Shown here piece by piece: positions 1 to 7,047 of a stretch of DNA of 40,174 nucleotides. The DNA lies in NCBI RefSeq assembly GCF_011057715.1, contig NZ_LNGH01000025.1:1-40174 (forward strand), given 5' to 3'. Every line of letters starts with the position of its first letter. The first letter of the stretch is position 1. The position numbers were made by a program, and so were the translations under genes. Origin of the DNA: Marinitoga sp. 38H-ov. GTDB lineage: Bacteria > Thermotogota > Thermotogae > Petrotogales > Petrotogaceae. The notes beneath the pieces are model-generated. The model did not search any database, was not told the DNA's origin, and saw only the letters and a list, made by a program, of their open reading frames with translations.

Positions 1-508
1 ATATTACTTTTTGGTTGTAATATCGGTAGAGATATTCACTTAATTTTTTTATACTATTTTCATATTTTAGATTATCTGCTATTCCTTTAGCTAATTCTAT
101 ATAATCTTCTTTTTCAAATTCTTCTAACTTTCCCATAATGTTTTTATGTGTTCTATATATATCCGTTATAGTATATTTTATTGCCTTTATCATGTCTTCA
201 TAATTATTTTGTTTTAAATCTTTAAAAGTCAAATATATTACAGGATATTTATTTAAATATTTTTCTATTATTTCTTTTTCTTCCCATATCTTTAATCCTT
301 TAAATAAATGTTTATTATCCTGGTCATTTCTAAAAAAATATTTCATCATGCTCATATTTAATGTTTTTCCAAACCTTCTTGGCCTGGTTATTAATATTAC
401 TCTTCCACCAGATAAAATTTCTTTTATTAATAAACTCTTATCTATATAATACATATTATCTTCTATTATACTTTTAAAATCACTTTCTCCTACTGGTAAT
501 TTTTTCAT
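1..508 (-). CDS. AAA-ATPase-like / PD-(D/E)XK family protein, N-terminal part (cut by window edge)
   Basis: The reading frame is open from an ATG at 508 to the window edge, giving 169 residues of the N-terminal half. It begins MKKLPVGESDFKSIIEDN and has a Walker A-like loop, TRPRRFGKT, at about residues 42-50. This matches the AAA-ATPase-like family (PF09820 type) that usually carries a PD-(D/E)XK nuclease-like domain at the C-terminus, which would lie outside the window. The start is set by GGAGGT seven bases upstream; an in-frame GTG inside the ribosome binding site is rejected. The next gene upstream is a paralogue with a nearly identical start region. Members are common in anaerobes, but their biological role is not established. 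The family call is secure and the function unknown. Confidence 0.8.
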   Translation of the reverse strand, partial: MKKLPVGESDFKSIIEDNMYYIDKSLLIKEILSGGRVILITRPRRFGKTLNMSMMKYFFRNDQDNKHLFKGLKIWEEKEIIEKYLNKYPVIYLTFKDLKQNNYEDMIKAIKYTITDIYRTHKNIMGKLEEFEKEDYIELAKGIADNLKYENSIKKLSEYLYRYYNQKVI

Positions 509-575
509 CAGTTCCACCTCCAAATCTATCAATTTAGTTCAAAACACTATAACATGTCCAAATCAATTAAATTAT

Positions 576-2114
576 TTATATTTTTTCTATAATATAATCA
601 TCAATATTACTTTTTTCTGAGCTTATATTTATTCCTATAATATAAACTTCATAATTTTTATATTTTTCATAATATTTCTTTTCTTTTATTTGATTTAGCG
701 CTTCTTTAGCGCTTTTATCTAATTTTATTTCAAATAAATATATTTTATCATTATGTTCTAATACTAAATCTATTCTTCCAAGATTTGTTAATTCTTCTGC
801 TGTTACATTTAATCCTGCTGATGCTAATATTGTATATATTAATGAATGATAATAACTTTCTCTATTTTGATGTAAATTATACGGTATTGCACTTATTATC
901 CTTTTTATTTCTTCTATTATTTCTTCTATTTTGTTTTTTGACAATAATTTCCATATTGTTTTGTTTAATTCTTTTATCTTATCATTTTCTAAATTATAAT
1001 TTGCCTCTAATATTAATTTTGAAAAACTATTTTTTACTTCAAGATTTGGATAGTCTAATATATATTCTTCTTCAAGACCATATTTTTCTTTTCCCTTAAA
1101 GGTTAAATATCCAGCTTGTGCAAAGAATATATTAGCGTTTGCATCTTCTATTTCTCTTGTTGTAAAGTCTAAGGAATTTACTGTGTATTTTACTAAATCC
1201 TCGTATTCAACTTCTCTTCCTTTTACATATTCATATATGAATGATGGCGATCCGCTTTCAAACCAGTAATTTTGAAATTTCTTTTTTTGAAAGAATTTTA
1301 ATATTGAAAATGGATTATATACAAAATGTTCTCCATCAAATGAGAATCCATTATAGTATTTTTTCATTTCTTGTAATAATTCATTTTTTGTTATTTCTAA
1401 TTTTTCAGCTGTTTCTATTATGTATTCATCAAAATAATATTCCAATTCTTCTTGAGTGTATCCTAACATTTGTGAATAGTCATTATCTAATGATATATCA
1501 TTTAAATTATTCAATGCAGAAAATACTCCAGTTTTTGTGAATTTTGTTATTCCCGTGATAAATACAAATTTTATGTATTCATCCCTGGATTTGATTGTTA
1601 CATAAAAGTTCCTTAATATTTCTCTATATTTTTCTGCATTTTCTTTGTTATTTATATTATCTAATATTGGCTTTTCATATTCATCTACCAATATTACTAC
1701 TTTTCCTTTTTTGGAAAGTTTTATTATTAATTCGTCAAATGCATATTTATAATGTTCTGATTCTATTTCTATATTATATTTTCTTCCTTCTTCTTTTATT
1801 ATTTTTAATAACCCTTCTTTTAATTCTTTTTCACTATCATTTATTGCATCAAGTAAGCTTATTCTTATTATTGGATATTCTTTGAAATCCCATTTGTCAT
1901 ATATATATGTATCTTTAAATAATTCTTTTTCTCCTTTGAATATATAATATAATGTTGATATTGTTAAACTCTTTCCAAACCTTCTAGGTCGAGATAGAAA
2001 ATAATATTTTCCATTATCTATTAAATCAAAAATATATTTTGTTTTATCTACATATATATAATTCCCCTCTATTATCTCCTTATAATCTTGTATTCCAATA
2101 GGTAATTTTTTCAT
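576..2114 (-). CDS. AAA-ATPase-like protein with C-terminal PD-(D/E)XK nuclease-like domain
   Basis: 512 residues, full length for the family. The N-terminal half is the AAA-ATPase-like domain: a Walker A-like loop SRPRRFGKS at about residues 41-49 and a Walker B strand VVILVDEYEKPI near 140-150. The C-terminal part carries the PD-(D/E)XK core, GRID at about 447-450 followed by FEIK ending near 464, so the likely catalytic Asp, Glu and Lys are kept. The ATG at 2114 is chosen because GGAGGTGG lies seven bases upstream; a GTG at 2123 lies inside that site. A TGATATAAT extended -10 sits about 25 bases upstream of the ATG. The gene is a tandem paralogue of the one at the left edge. An ATP-binding protein with nuclease folds is inferred; the target is unknown. 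Confidence 0.9.
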   Translation of the reverse strand: MKKLPIGIQDYKEIIEGNYIYVDKTKYIFDLIDNGKYYFLSRPRRFGKSLTISTLYYIFKGEKELFKDTYIYDKWDFKEYPIIRISLLDAINDSEKELKEGLLKIIKEEGRKYNIEIESEHYKYAFDELIIKLSKKGKVVILVDEYEKPILDNINNKENAEKYREILRNFYVTIKSRDEYIKFVFITGITKFTKTGVFSALNNLNDISLDNDYSQMLGYTQEELEYYFDEYIIETAEKLEITKNELLQEMKKYYNGFSFDGEHFVYNPFSILKFFQKKKFQNYWFESGSPSFIYEYVKGREVEYEDLVKYTVNSLDFTTREIEDANANIFFAQAGYLTFKGKEKYGLEEEYILDYPNLEVKNSFSKLILEANYNLENDKIKELNKTIWKLLSKNKIEEIIEEIKRIISAIPYNLHQNRESYYHSLIYTILASAGLNVTAEELTNLGRIDLVLEHNDKIYLFEIKLDKSAKEALNQIKEKKYYEKYKNYEVYIIGINISSEKSNIDDYIIEKI

Positions 2115-2117
2115 CAG

Positions 2118-2165
2118 TTCCACCTCCGCAATTGAATTATATCACAATTCAGTAATGATATTTGC
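2118..2165. repeat. promoter-region repeat, copy 1
   Basis: It holds the block CACAATTCAGTAATGATATT in the promoter and ribosome-binding region of the AAA-ATPase-like gene. Copy 2 at 3283-3323 differs by one base in this block (AACG for AATG) and diverges further on either side. Confidence 0.6.
2136..2144 (-). promoter_or_regulatory. extended -10 of the AAA-ATPase-like gene
   Basis: The minus strand reads TGATATAAT, a perfect -10 hexamer preceded by TG. No convincing -35 box is visible. The segment around it is repeated near 3283-3323. Confidence 0.55.
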
Positions 2166-2211
2166 CAATAATAAACATTCCCATACTCTAATAATATTAT
2201 ATATTAAATCA

Positions 2212-2234
2212 AAACCGGGCAAAAAGCCCGGTTT
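2212..2234 (-). terminator. terminator hairpin after the envelope-protein pseudogene
   Basis: A perfect 9-bp stem, AAACCGGGC / GCCCGGTTT, with a five-base loop. On the minus strand it is followed by TTTTGATTT, a modest U-tract. It lies downstream of the decayed gene at 2304-3113, which it probably served. Confidence 0.7.
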
Positions 2235-2303
2235 AATTTCAAATTATTCAATCTAATATATATAATATTTTTTATTTATTATAATTTTTTATTTTTAGAT
2301 AAT

Positions 2304-3113
2304 CTAAAATGAAATTGGAAAAGATCAAACTCCATTATTTGTAATTATAATTGTAAAAGGATTATTTATATCTATTTTTGATAAATAAAACATAACATCA
2401 GAATCTGCACTCATTTTTAATTGTATTCCTAAATAATAATCTTTTTTATTTACAATAAATGGTGTTTGAAAACTAAATTCTGGATAGTGCTCTCCATTAT
2501 ATAATACTCCATATGCAAAATATCCAGAAATATATTTATCATCATTATTCCAATTGGAATAGAAAATGAATATCCTAAATCTGAAATTCCTACAATAACT
2601 GGTATTGTAAAATATCTTTGTAATTGAATGCCATAATTTGAAATACTATTAAGAATTATCATATGATATGGAAAAAATTGATGCTTTTAATACAGTTGGA
2701 ATCAAATATTTATCAAGGCTTATTTTCTTTTTTTCACTACCTCCTTTAAATACAGAGGTATATGAATAGGAAAAACTTTTGATATTAAATCATTATTATA
2801 TTTTTTTATTTCTGATGATAATAATATAGATTTATTTCATATCCTATATTTAAATTAAAATATCTTTCTCCTGCCTTCATTTTCATTTTCTTAAAAAAGA
2901 CCTTCTGATATGTAAAAAATTCATTCTTATCATTATAATTTATTCCAATACCTGGTATATCAGAATAATCCAAAGGGTAACTTAATCAAATATTTGAACC
3001 TTCGCCAACTTCCATATATTTTTTGAAATAGAAATATTATTTCCTATATCAATATTAAAGCCAAAAGCAAATAAGGAGAAAATTATTATAATAACTATAA
3101 TCGCTTTTTTCAT
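2304..3113 (-). pseudogene. frameshifted paralogue of the exported beta-barrel-like protein at 5524-6333
   Basis: Read across frames on the minus strand, this stretch gives a protein closely similar to the intact 269-residue protein encoded at 5524-6333. Shared blocks include KAGER, SLDKYLIPT, a segment ending LQRYFTIPVI and another ending NPFTI. It starts with an ATG at 3113 behind a GAGGTG site, encodes a signal peptide, and has its own TGATATAAT promoter. Frames break near 2975, 2825, 2785, 2660 and 2545, and there is an in-frame TGA just before the end. Only short open pieces remain, such as 2450-2662. It is a decayed duplicate, unless the indels are assembly errors. Confidence 0.85.
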
Positions 3114-3282
3114 AACCACACCTCAGAATTTTATATTATATCATACACTACCTTATTACTTCTGAAATATTTAAACTTAAAATATAACATCTCAATATTT
3201 TATGCTGGTTATATATTTCTAAATACAACATACTTTATATCTATATTTATATTAATTATAGCATATGCATTATATACAAACT

Positions 3283-3323
3283 CCATCAATTTTATTATTT
3301 CACAATTCAGTAACGATATTTGG
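3283..3323. repeat. promoter-region repeat, copy 2
   Basis: It holds CACAATTCAGTAACGATATT and a degraded CTCC-containing ribosome-binding segment in the same order as copy 1. No AAA-ATPase gene follows it on the minus strand, so it may be the leftover head of a deleted paralogue. The 328-base gap 3114-3441 otherwise holds only the promoter region of the next operon. Confidence 0.55.
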
Positions 3324-3346
3324 GAATAATTCACGTATTATTCCCA
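3321..3346. promoter_or_regulatory. 10-bp inverted repeat at the -35 of the DUF1659/DUF2922 operon
   Basis: Perfect arms TGGGAATAAT and ATTATTCCCA are separated by six bases. The right arm overlaps the probable -35 (TTCCCA at 3341-3346), as expected of an operator for a dimeric repressor. It could instead be a hairpin ending transcription from elsewhere, but no gene upstream on the plus strand needs one. Confidence 0.5.
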
Positions 3347-3368
3347 TTCAAAAATAATATTTTATACT
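3341..3368 (+). promoter_or_regulatory. probable promoter of the DUF1659/DUF2922 operon
   Basis: A TTCCCA -35 and a TATACT -10 are separated by 16 bases. The predicted start of transcription falls at about 3375, leaving a leader of about 65 bases to the first ATG. Confidence 0.45.
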
Positions 3369-3374
3369 ACAATC

Positions 3375-3386
3375 GTCAGCGCTGAC
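3375..3386. promoter_or_regulatory. 12-bp palindrome at the predicted transcription start
   Basis: GTCAGCGCTGAC is a perfect palindrome and is G+C-rich against a very A+T-rich background. It lies at about +1 to +12 of the predicted transcript. An operator or an RNA-level element is possible. Confidence 0.45.
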
Positions 3387-3441
3387 AGAGAAGAAAAATA
3401 AAAAATTATGAAAAGAAAAAAAAAAGAAAGGAGATGAAAGT

Positions 3442-3657
3442 ATGGCAACAAAAATTAATTTAGGTGATAAAGTTAGAATTTCTTTTGATTATGGTTTAGA
3501 TTTAGATGGAAAACAAATTATTAAAAGGAAGGCATTTTCAATTATATCAGGTGCAACTGATGATCAAGTATATACTGCAGCATTAAATTATGCATCATTA
3601 TCTGAAAAATCATTAGTAGAAATTGAAAAAATAGAAAACTATGAATTACAAGCTTAA
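3442..3657 (+). CDS. DUF1659-family small protein
   Basis: 71 residues, beginning MATKINLGDKVRISFDYG and containing the GKQIIKRKAFSII pattern typical of DUF1659 proteins (PF07872 type). A strong AAAGGAG site precedes the ATG. It is followed 51 bases later by a DUF2922-type gene, the usual partner in Firmicutes and Thermotogota, and both share one promoter and one terminator. No signal peptide or membrane segment is visible, and the biochemical function is unknown. The family call rests on length, sequence pattern and the pairing. Confidence 0.8.
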   Translation: MATKINLGDKVRISFDYGLDLDGKQIIKRKAFSIISGATDDQVYTAALNYASLSEKSLVEIEKIENYELQA

Positions 3658-3708
3658 AGTATGATATTATTTTGGAAATATAATTAAAAAAATAATGGAG
3701 GTGTTAGT

Positions 3709-3921
3709 ATGGCAAAGAAATTAAGAATGACATTTGTAAATACAGTAGATGGAAAGAGAAAGACAATATATTTAAATGATCCAAGAGTTGGTTTAACATC
3801 AACAGAAGTACAAAGTGCTATGGATTCATTTGTAGGAGTATTAGTACCAGTAGGATATGAAAAAGATAATGCAACTATTGTAGATACAACATCTAATGAA
3901 CTATTTGACTTAATCAATTAA
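3709..3921 (+). CDS. DUF2922-family small protein
   Basis: 70 residues, beginning MAKKLRMTFVNTVDGKRKT and ending in a short acidic tail. The pattern LRMTFVN-GK--TI-L-DP--GLT--EV--AM matches DUF2922 (PF11148 type). A GGAGGTG site precedes the ATG. It is the second gene of the two-gene operon and is closed by the hairpin at 3927-3947. Function is unknown. The two products resemble each other loosely in size and layout and may be distant homologues or partners; this is inference. Confidence 0.8.
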   Translation: MAKKLRMTFVNTVDGKRKTIYLNDPRVGLTSTEVQSAMDSFVGVLVPVGYEKDNATIVDTTSNELFDLIN

Positions 3922-3926
3922 ATGAT

Positions 3927-3947
3927 AACCGGGCTTTTGGCCCGGTT
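3927..3947 (+). terminator. terminator hairpin of the DUF1659/DUF2922 operon
   Basis: A perfect 8-bp stem, AACCGGGC / GCCCGGTT, with a five-base loop TTTTG. It is followed by TAATTAAAG, so the U-tract is weak. It closely resembles the hairpin at 2212-2234. Confidence 0.65.
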
Positions 3948-3963
3948 TAATTAAAGGATAGTT

Positions 3964-4339
3964 ATGTGGGATATATTTAAAATAGTATTAATTATAGATT
4001 ATTTCTTTAAATTATTAAGCCAAGCATTTGATTATGAGGATAAGGAAGAAAAAATAAAAGAAATAAGGGAGATGAGAATTTTAATAATGAATTAAATAAA
4101 ATTATTATCTGCAGAAATAGATGAATGATGAATTAAAAGAAGAAATTGAAAACTATGATAGTAATATACAATACCGTATTTCTATAAAAAATATGATTTT
4201 CATAATCCAGAAATTTTAAGATTTTTAGTTAAGAAACATTCAACCAGTTACAGGAGATTTAGAAACTAGAGGTATGAGATTTTATAATGAAGATTTACTG
4301 TATATTTATAATGCTTTTATAGAAGTTTTTGGGCATTAA
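3964..4339 (+). pseudogene. frameshifted remnant of an unrecognised gene
   Basis: From an ATG at 3964 a 44-codon frame (MWDIFKIVLIIDYF...) stops at 4095. Protein-like sequence then continues in other frames: charged helical stretches (ELKEEIENYDSNIQYRI), then YKKYDFHNPEILRFLVKKH, then TGDLETRGMRFYNEDLLYIY, ending at a stop at 4337-4339 just before a terminator. Together these would make a protein of about 125 residues. I do not recognise the family. The spread across frames points to a decayed gene with several indels rather than separate small genes. Confidence 0.5.
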
Positions 4340-4340
4340 T

Positions 4341-4366
4341 AAAATCCCGGAAAATTCCGGGATTTT
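4341..4366. terminator. bidirectional terminator between the remnant and hemW
   Basis: Perfect arms AAAATCCCGGAA and TTCCGGGATTTT with two unpaired bases at the tip. A and T runs at the two sides make it usable from both strands. It separates the plus-strand remnant from the end of hemW. Confidence 0.8.
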
Positions 4367-4367
4367 A

Positions 4368-5534
4368 TTAATCAAACCTATCTCGTTCTTTTATAATTTC
4401 TCTCACCTCTAAGATTTTTTCAAATACTTTTTTTGAAAAATCAAGGCCTTTTTCATTCATTCTAATTCTTTCATCAAATACAATTAAATCTAATGCCATT
4501 TGAAAAAAATTTTTAGAAAATTCTTCATATAATTTTCCATATTTATTTTTTAATTTTTCTACACTTATTCCATATATTAATCTTAAACCCATAAACAGTT
4601 CTTCTGTTAATTCATCTAATAATGTATTTTCATTATAATAATCATATGGTATTTGATTATTATCTATTTTTTCAAAGTATTCTTTAAAATCCCATGTTTT
4701 TGTATATCTAATATTATTATAATGTCCTCCTGCTGATAATCCAAAACCATGATAATTTTCATTATTCCAATATATTAAATTATGTTTGCATTCATATCCT
4801 TCTTTTGCCCAATTAGATATTTCATATCTGTTATATCCCATTTTATTTAATTCTTCTATTATTAAATCAAATCCATTTTCTATATATTCATAATCTGGCA
4901 ATTTCATTTTTCCTTTTTCTAATAATCTTTTTAATGGTGTATCATGATCATCATCAAAAATATAATATGAAACATGATCAGGTTTTAATTTTTCTATTAG
5001 TCTCAAATTATTTTCTAATACTTTCATATTATCTCCAGGAAGACCTAGAATAAAATCAAAGTTGATATTTGAAAAGTATCTTCTAGCTAAATAATAATTT
5101 TTTTCTATTACCTCATTATCATACAATCTATTCATATTTTTTAATATATCATTATCAAAGGTTTGAATTCCTAAACTTAATCTGTTTATACCTAGCTGAT
5201 AATATTCATATAATTTATCTTCATTTAATGTTTCTGGATTTGATTCTATTGTTATTTCAATAGGATTGAACCCAATATCTAAGTTATTTATTTTACTAAA
5301 TAATTTATCAATTTGTTTAACATCAACATATGTCGGTGTTCCTCCACCTAAAAACACTGTTGATATATTATGATTTGATATATTATGATTTAAATTATTA
5401 TATAAATCTATTTCTTTTAATAAATATTCAAAATATTTTTCTTGTATACTATTATTTGTTGTAGATGGATAATCACAGTATAGACATTTACTTTTGCAAA
5501 ATGGTATATGAATATATAATCCTTCAGTATTCAA
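4368..5534 (-). CDS. hemW: radical SAM heme chaperone HemW (coproporphyrinogen III oxidase-like)
   Basis: A radical SAM protein of the HemW/HemN-like family, thought to deliver heme rather than to oxidise coproporphyrinogen. The [4Fe-4S]-binding motif CKSKCLYC has Cys at residues 13, 17 and 20, after GLYIHIPF. Other family marks are FLGGGTPT, ITIESNPE, RLSLGIQTF and the C-terminal domain around GYECKHNLIYWNNENYHGFG. I place the start at the TTG at 5534 because GGAGGT lies nine bases upstream and the protein then begins like other HemW proteins; the ATG at 5552 overlaps that site and has none of its own. It overlaps the end of the upstream envelope-protein gene by 11 bases, so the two are probably co-transcribed. 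Length is 388 residues, normal for the family. Confidence 0.9.
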   Translation of the reverse strand: MNTEGLYIHIPFCKSKCLYCDYPSTTNNSIQEKYFEYLLKEIDLYNNLNHNISNHNISTVFLGGGTPTYVDVKQIDKLFSKINNLDIGFNPIEITIESNPETLNEDKLYEYYQLGINRLSLGIQTFDNDILKNMNRLYDNEVIEKNYYLARRYFSNINFDFILGLPGDNMKVLENNLRLIEKLKPDHVSYYIFDDDHDTPLKRLLEKGKMKLPDYEYIENGFDLIIEELNKMGYNRYEISNWAKEGYECKHNLIYWNNENYHGFGLSAGGHYNNIRYTKTWDFKEYFEKIDNNQIPYDYYNENTLLDELTEELFMGLRLIYGISVEKLKNKYGKLYEEFSKNFFQMALDLIVFDERIRMNEKGLDFSKKVFEKILEVREIIKERDRFD

Positions 5535-6333
5535 AGAAAAAACTACCTCCATTTTTTGTAATCATTATTGTAAATGGATTATCTATATTTAATTTTGATA
5601 AATAAATTATAAAATTAGGATTATTATTCATTTTTAATTGTATACCAGCATAATAATCCTTATTAAAAGGTGTTTGGAAATTAAATATAGGAGATCCATC
5701 ATTTAATATTCCATATGAAAAAAATCCAGATATATATTTATCTTCTATTATTCCTATTGGTATAGATAAGGAATAACCTAAATCAGATTTACTAATTATA
5801 AAAGGTATAGTAATATATCTTTGTAATTGAACACCTACATTTAAAACGCTATTATTATTTATTACATCATTAAAGGATGATGTGAATACTGATGCTTTTG
5901 CTATTGTTGGTATTAAATATTTATCTAAGGATAATTTTCTTTCTTCACTTCCTCCTTTATATACCGATATATATGAATATGAAAAACTTTTTGATATTAA
6001 ATCATTTTTATATTTTTTTACTTCTGTAGATAATATTATAGAATTATTATAATATCCTATACTAAATCCAAAATTTCTTTCTCCTGCTTTTAATTTTACC
6101 TTTTTGAAAAATACCTTTTGATATGTAAAAAACTCCTCTTCATCATTATAATTTATTCCAAAAGATAGATTATCTAATATATTATCTAAATTAAAACCAA
6201 TATATATTCCACCGCTTGCTGAATCGGATAAATTAAGCAATTCTTTGGATATTATGATATTATTACTGCTTAAATTAAAAGAAAAAGTTGTTAGTGATGC
6301 TATTAAAATAATTAAGATAATTATCTTTTTCAT
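5524..6333 (-). CDS. exported, probably outer-membrane beta-barrel-like protein
   Basis: 269 residues with a clear signal peptide, MKKIIILIILIASLTTFSF, followed by alternating hydrophobic and polar stretches rich in Tyr, Ser and Phe (for example FSYSYISVY), ending in the aromatic sequence SFFFEY. A terminal aromatic residue and such strands suit an outer-membrane barrel, but I recognise no named family. A GGAGGG site precedes the ATG and a TGATATAAT -10 lies about 35 bases upstream of it. The gene overlaps hemW. A frameshifted paralogue with its own promoter lies at 2304-3113, so this family was duplicated locally and one copy is decaying. Confidence 0.75.
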   Translation of the reverse strand: MKKIIILIILIASLTTFSFNLSSNNIIISKELLNLSDSASGGIYIGFNLDNILDNLSFGINYNDEEEFFTYQKVFFKKVKLKAGERNFGFSIGYYNNSIILSTEVKKYKNDLISKSFSYSYISVYKGGSEERKLSLDKYLIPTIAKASVFTSSFNDVINNNSVLNVGVQLQRYITIPFIISKSDLGYSLSIPIGIIEDKYISGFFSYGILNDGSPIFNFQTPFNKDYYAGIQLKMNNNPNFIIYLSKLNIDNPFTIMITKNGGSFFFEY

Positions 6334-6363
6334 ATTATCCCTCCATTTATTATATTCAATATA

Positions 6364-6372
6364 ATTATATCA
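6364..6372 (-). promoter_or_regulatory. extended -10 of the envelope-protein/hemW operon
   Basis: The minus strand reads TGATATAAT. No good -35 is seen. It sits close behind the terminator of the polysaccharide operon. Confidence 0.55.
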
Positions 6373-6375
6373 CAT

Positions 6376-6404
6376 TATAAAAATGCCAGGCATTGCCCGG
6401 CATT
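6376..6404 (-). terminator. terminator of the large polysaccharide operon
   Basis: The minus strand reads AATGCCGGGCAATGCCTGGC followed by ATTTTTAT. It forms a stem with arms AATGCC-GGC and GCC-GGCATT and one mismatch, with a U-tract. It lies just after the phosphatase gene, the last of the operon. Confidence 0.75.
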
Positions 6405-6407
6405 GTA

Positions 6408-7028
6408 TTATATCTTTAATATTTTTTTTCCTTTTTCTACTATATCCTTATACTTTTCAAATAATGTAAAATCAATATTACCTCTTTTTTTACCATGATA
6501 ATCAGTTGCAATAAATTCTATAAGATTATTTGGTAAAAAATAATTATCTTTTTCAATATATTCTAAATTCATTTGAAAATATACATTCATGGTTTTTAAT
6601 CTATCTATTAATGATTCATTATCTTTTAACCATTGATATCTTTCAACATGAGCAAGTATTATTTCATATCCTTCTAATTGTAAATCAAAAATTTTATCTA
6701 ATAAATACATAGGATATACATTCGTAGGTAATTCTATTAATACAAAATAATCTTTGAGTGGAATAAATTCAGGATTATTAGGTTGTAAATATAATTCACT
6801 ACCTAAATATGTATTTATACCAATTTCTTTTGCTTTTTCTTTTATAATCTCATATGTTTCCTTGATTTTATATATATCTGTTTTTACAGTTGGGTGATTA
6901 ATATGAGGGGTAAAAAATACTGTATTAATATTATTTTTTTTATACTCATTTAATATTTCTATTGACTCTTCAATTGATTTTAATCCATCATCTACATTTG
7001 GCAATATATGATTGTGTATATCAAACAT
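6408..7028 (-). CDS. PHP-type phosphotyrosine phosphatase (CpsB/YwqE family)
   Basis: 206 residues beginning MFDIHNHILPNVDDG, the metal-binding signature of the CpsB/CapC/YwqE polymerase-and-histidinol-phosphatase family. Further metal ligands are in TPHINHP, the Glu of LGSELYL, AHVERY and the late IATDYHGKKR. Family members are Mn-dependent phosphatases that remove phosphate from tyrosine clusters of BY-kinases controlling capsule or exopolysaccharide export. It follows the BY-kinase gene by 19 bases, which fits that pairing. It is somewhat shorter than the usual 240-255 residues, but the motifs are complete. It is the last gene before the operon terminator. Confidence 0.9.
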   Translation of the reverse strand: MFDIHNHILPNVDDGLKSIEESIEILNEYKKNNINTVFFTPHINHPTVKTDIYKIKETYEIIKEKAKEIGINTYLGSELYLQPNNPEFIPLKDYFVLIELPTNVYPMYLLDKIFDLQLEGYEIILAHVERYQWLKDNESLIDRLKTMNVYFQMNLEYIEKDNYFLPNNLIEFIATDYHGKKRGNIDFTLFEKYKDIVEKGKKILKI

Positions 7029-7047
7029 AAAATCCCCACCCTATTTA

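Noticed and set aside
785..1885. Three plus-strand reading frames of 96-104 codons opposite the AAA-ATPase-like gene
   Set aside because: They are extreme in Leu, Ile and Phe, have no ribosome sites, and lie opposite a gene with clear motifs.
2450..2662. A 70-codon minus-strand frame
   Set aside because: Only part of it matches the ancestral frame of the envelope-protein pseudogene; it lacks a ribosome site.
3684..3917. A minus-strand frame opposite the DUF2922 gene
   Set aside because: No ribosome site, and the opposite strand has a recognised family member.
4368..5552. Coproporphyrinogen III oxidase (HemN) as the product
   Set aside because: The length and the motif pattern around CKSKCLYC match the HemW heme-chaperone branch better than true HemN, which is longer at the N-terminus.
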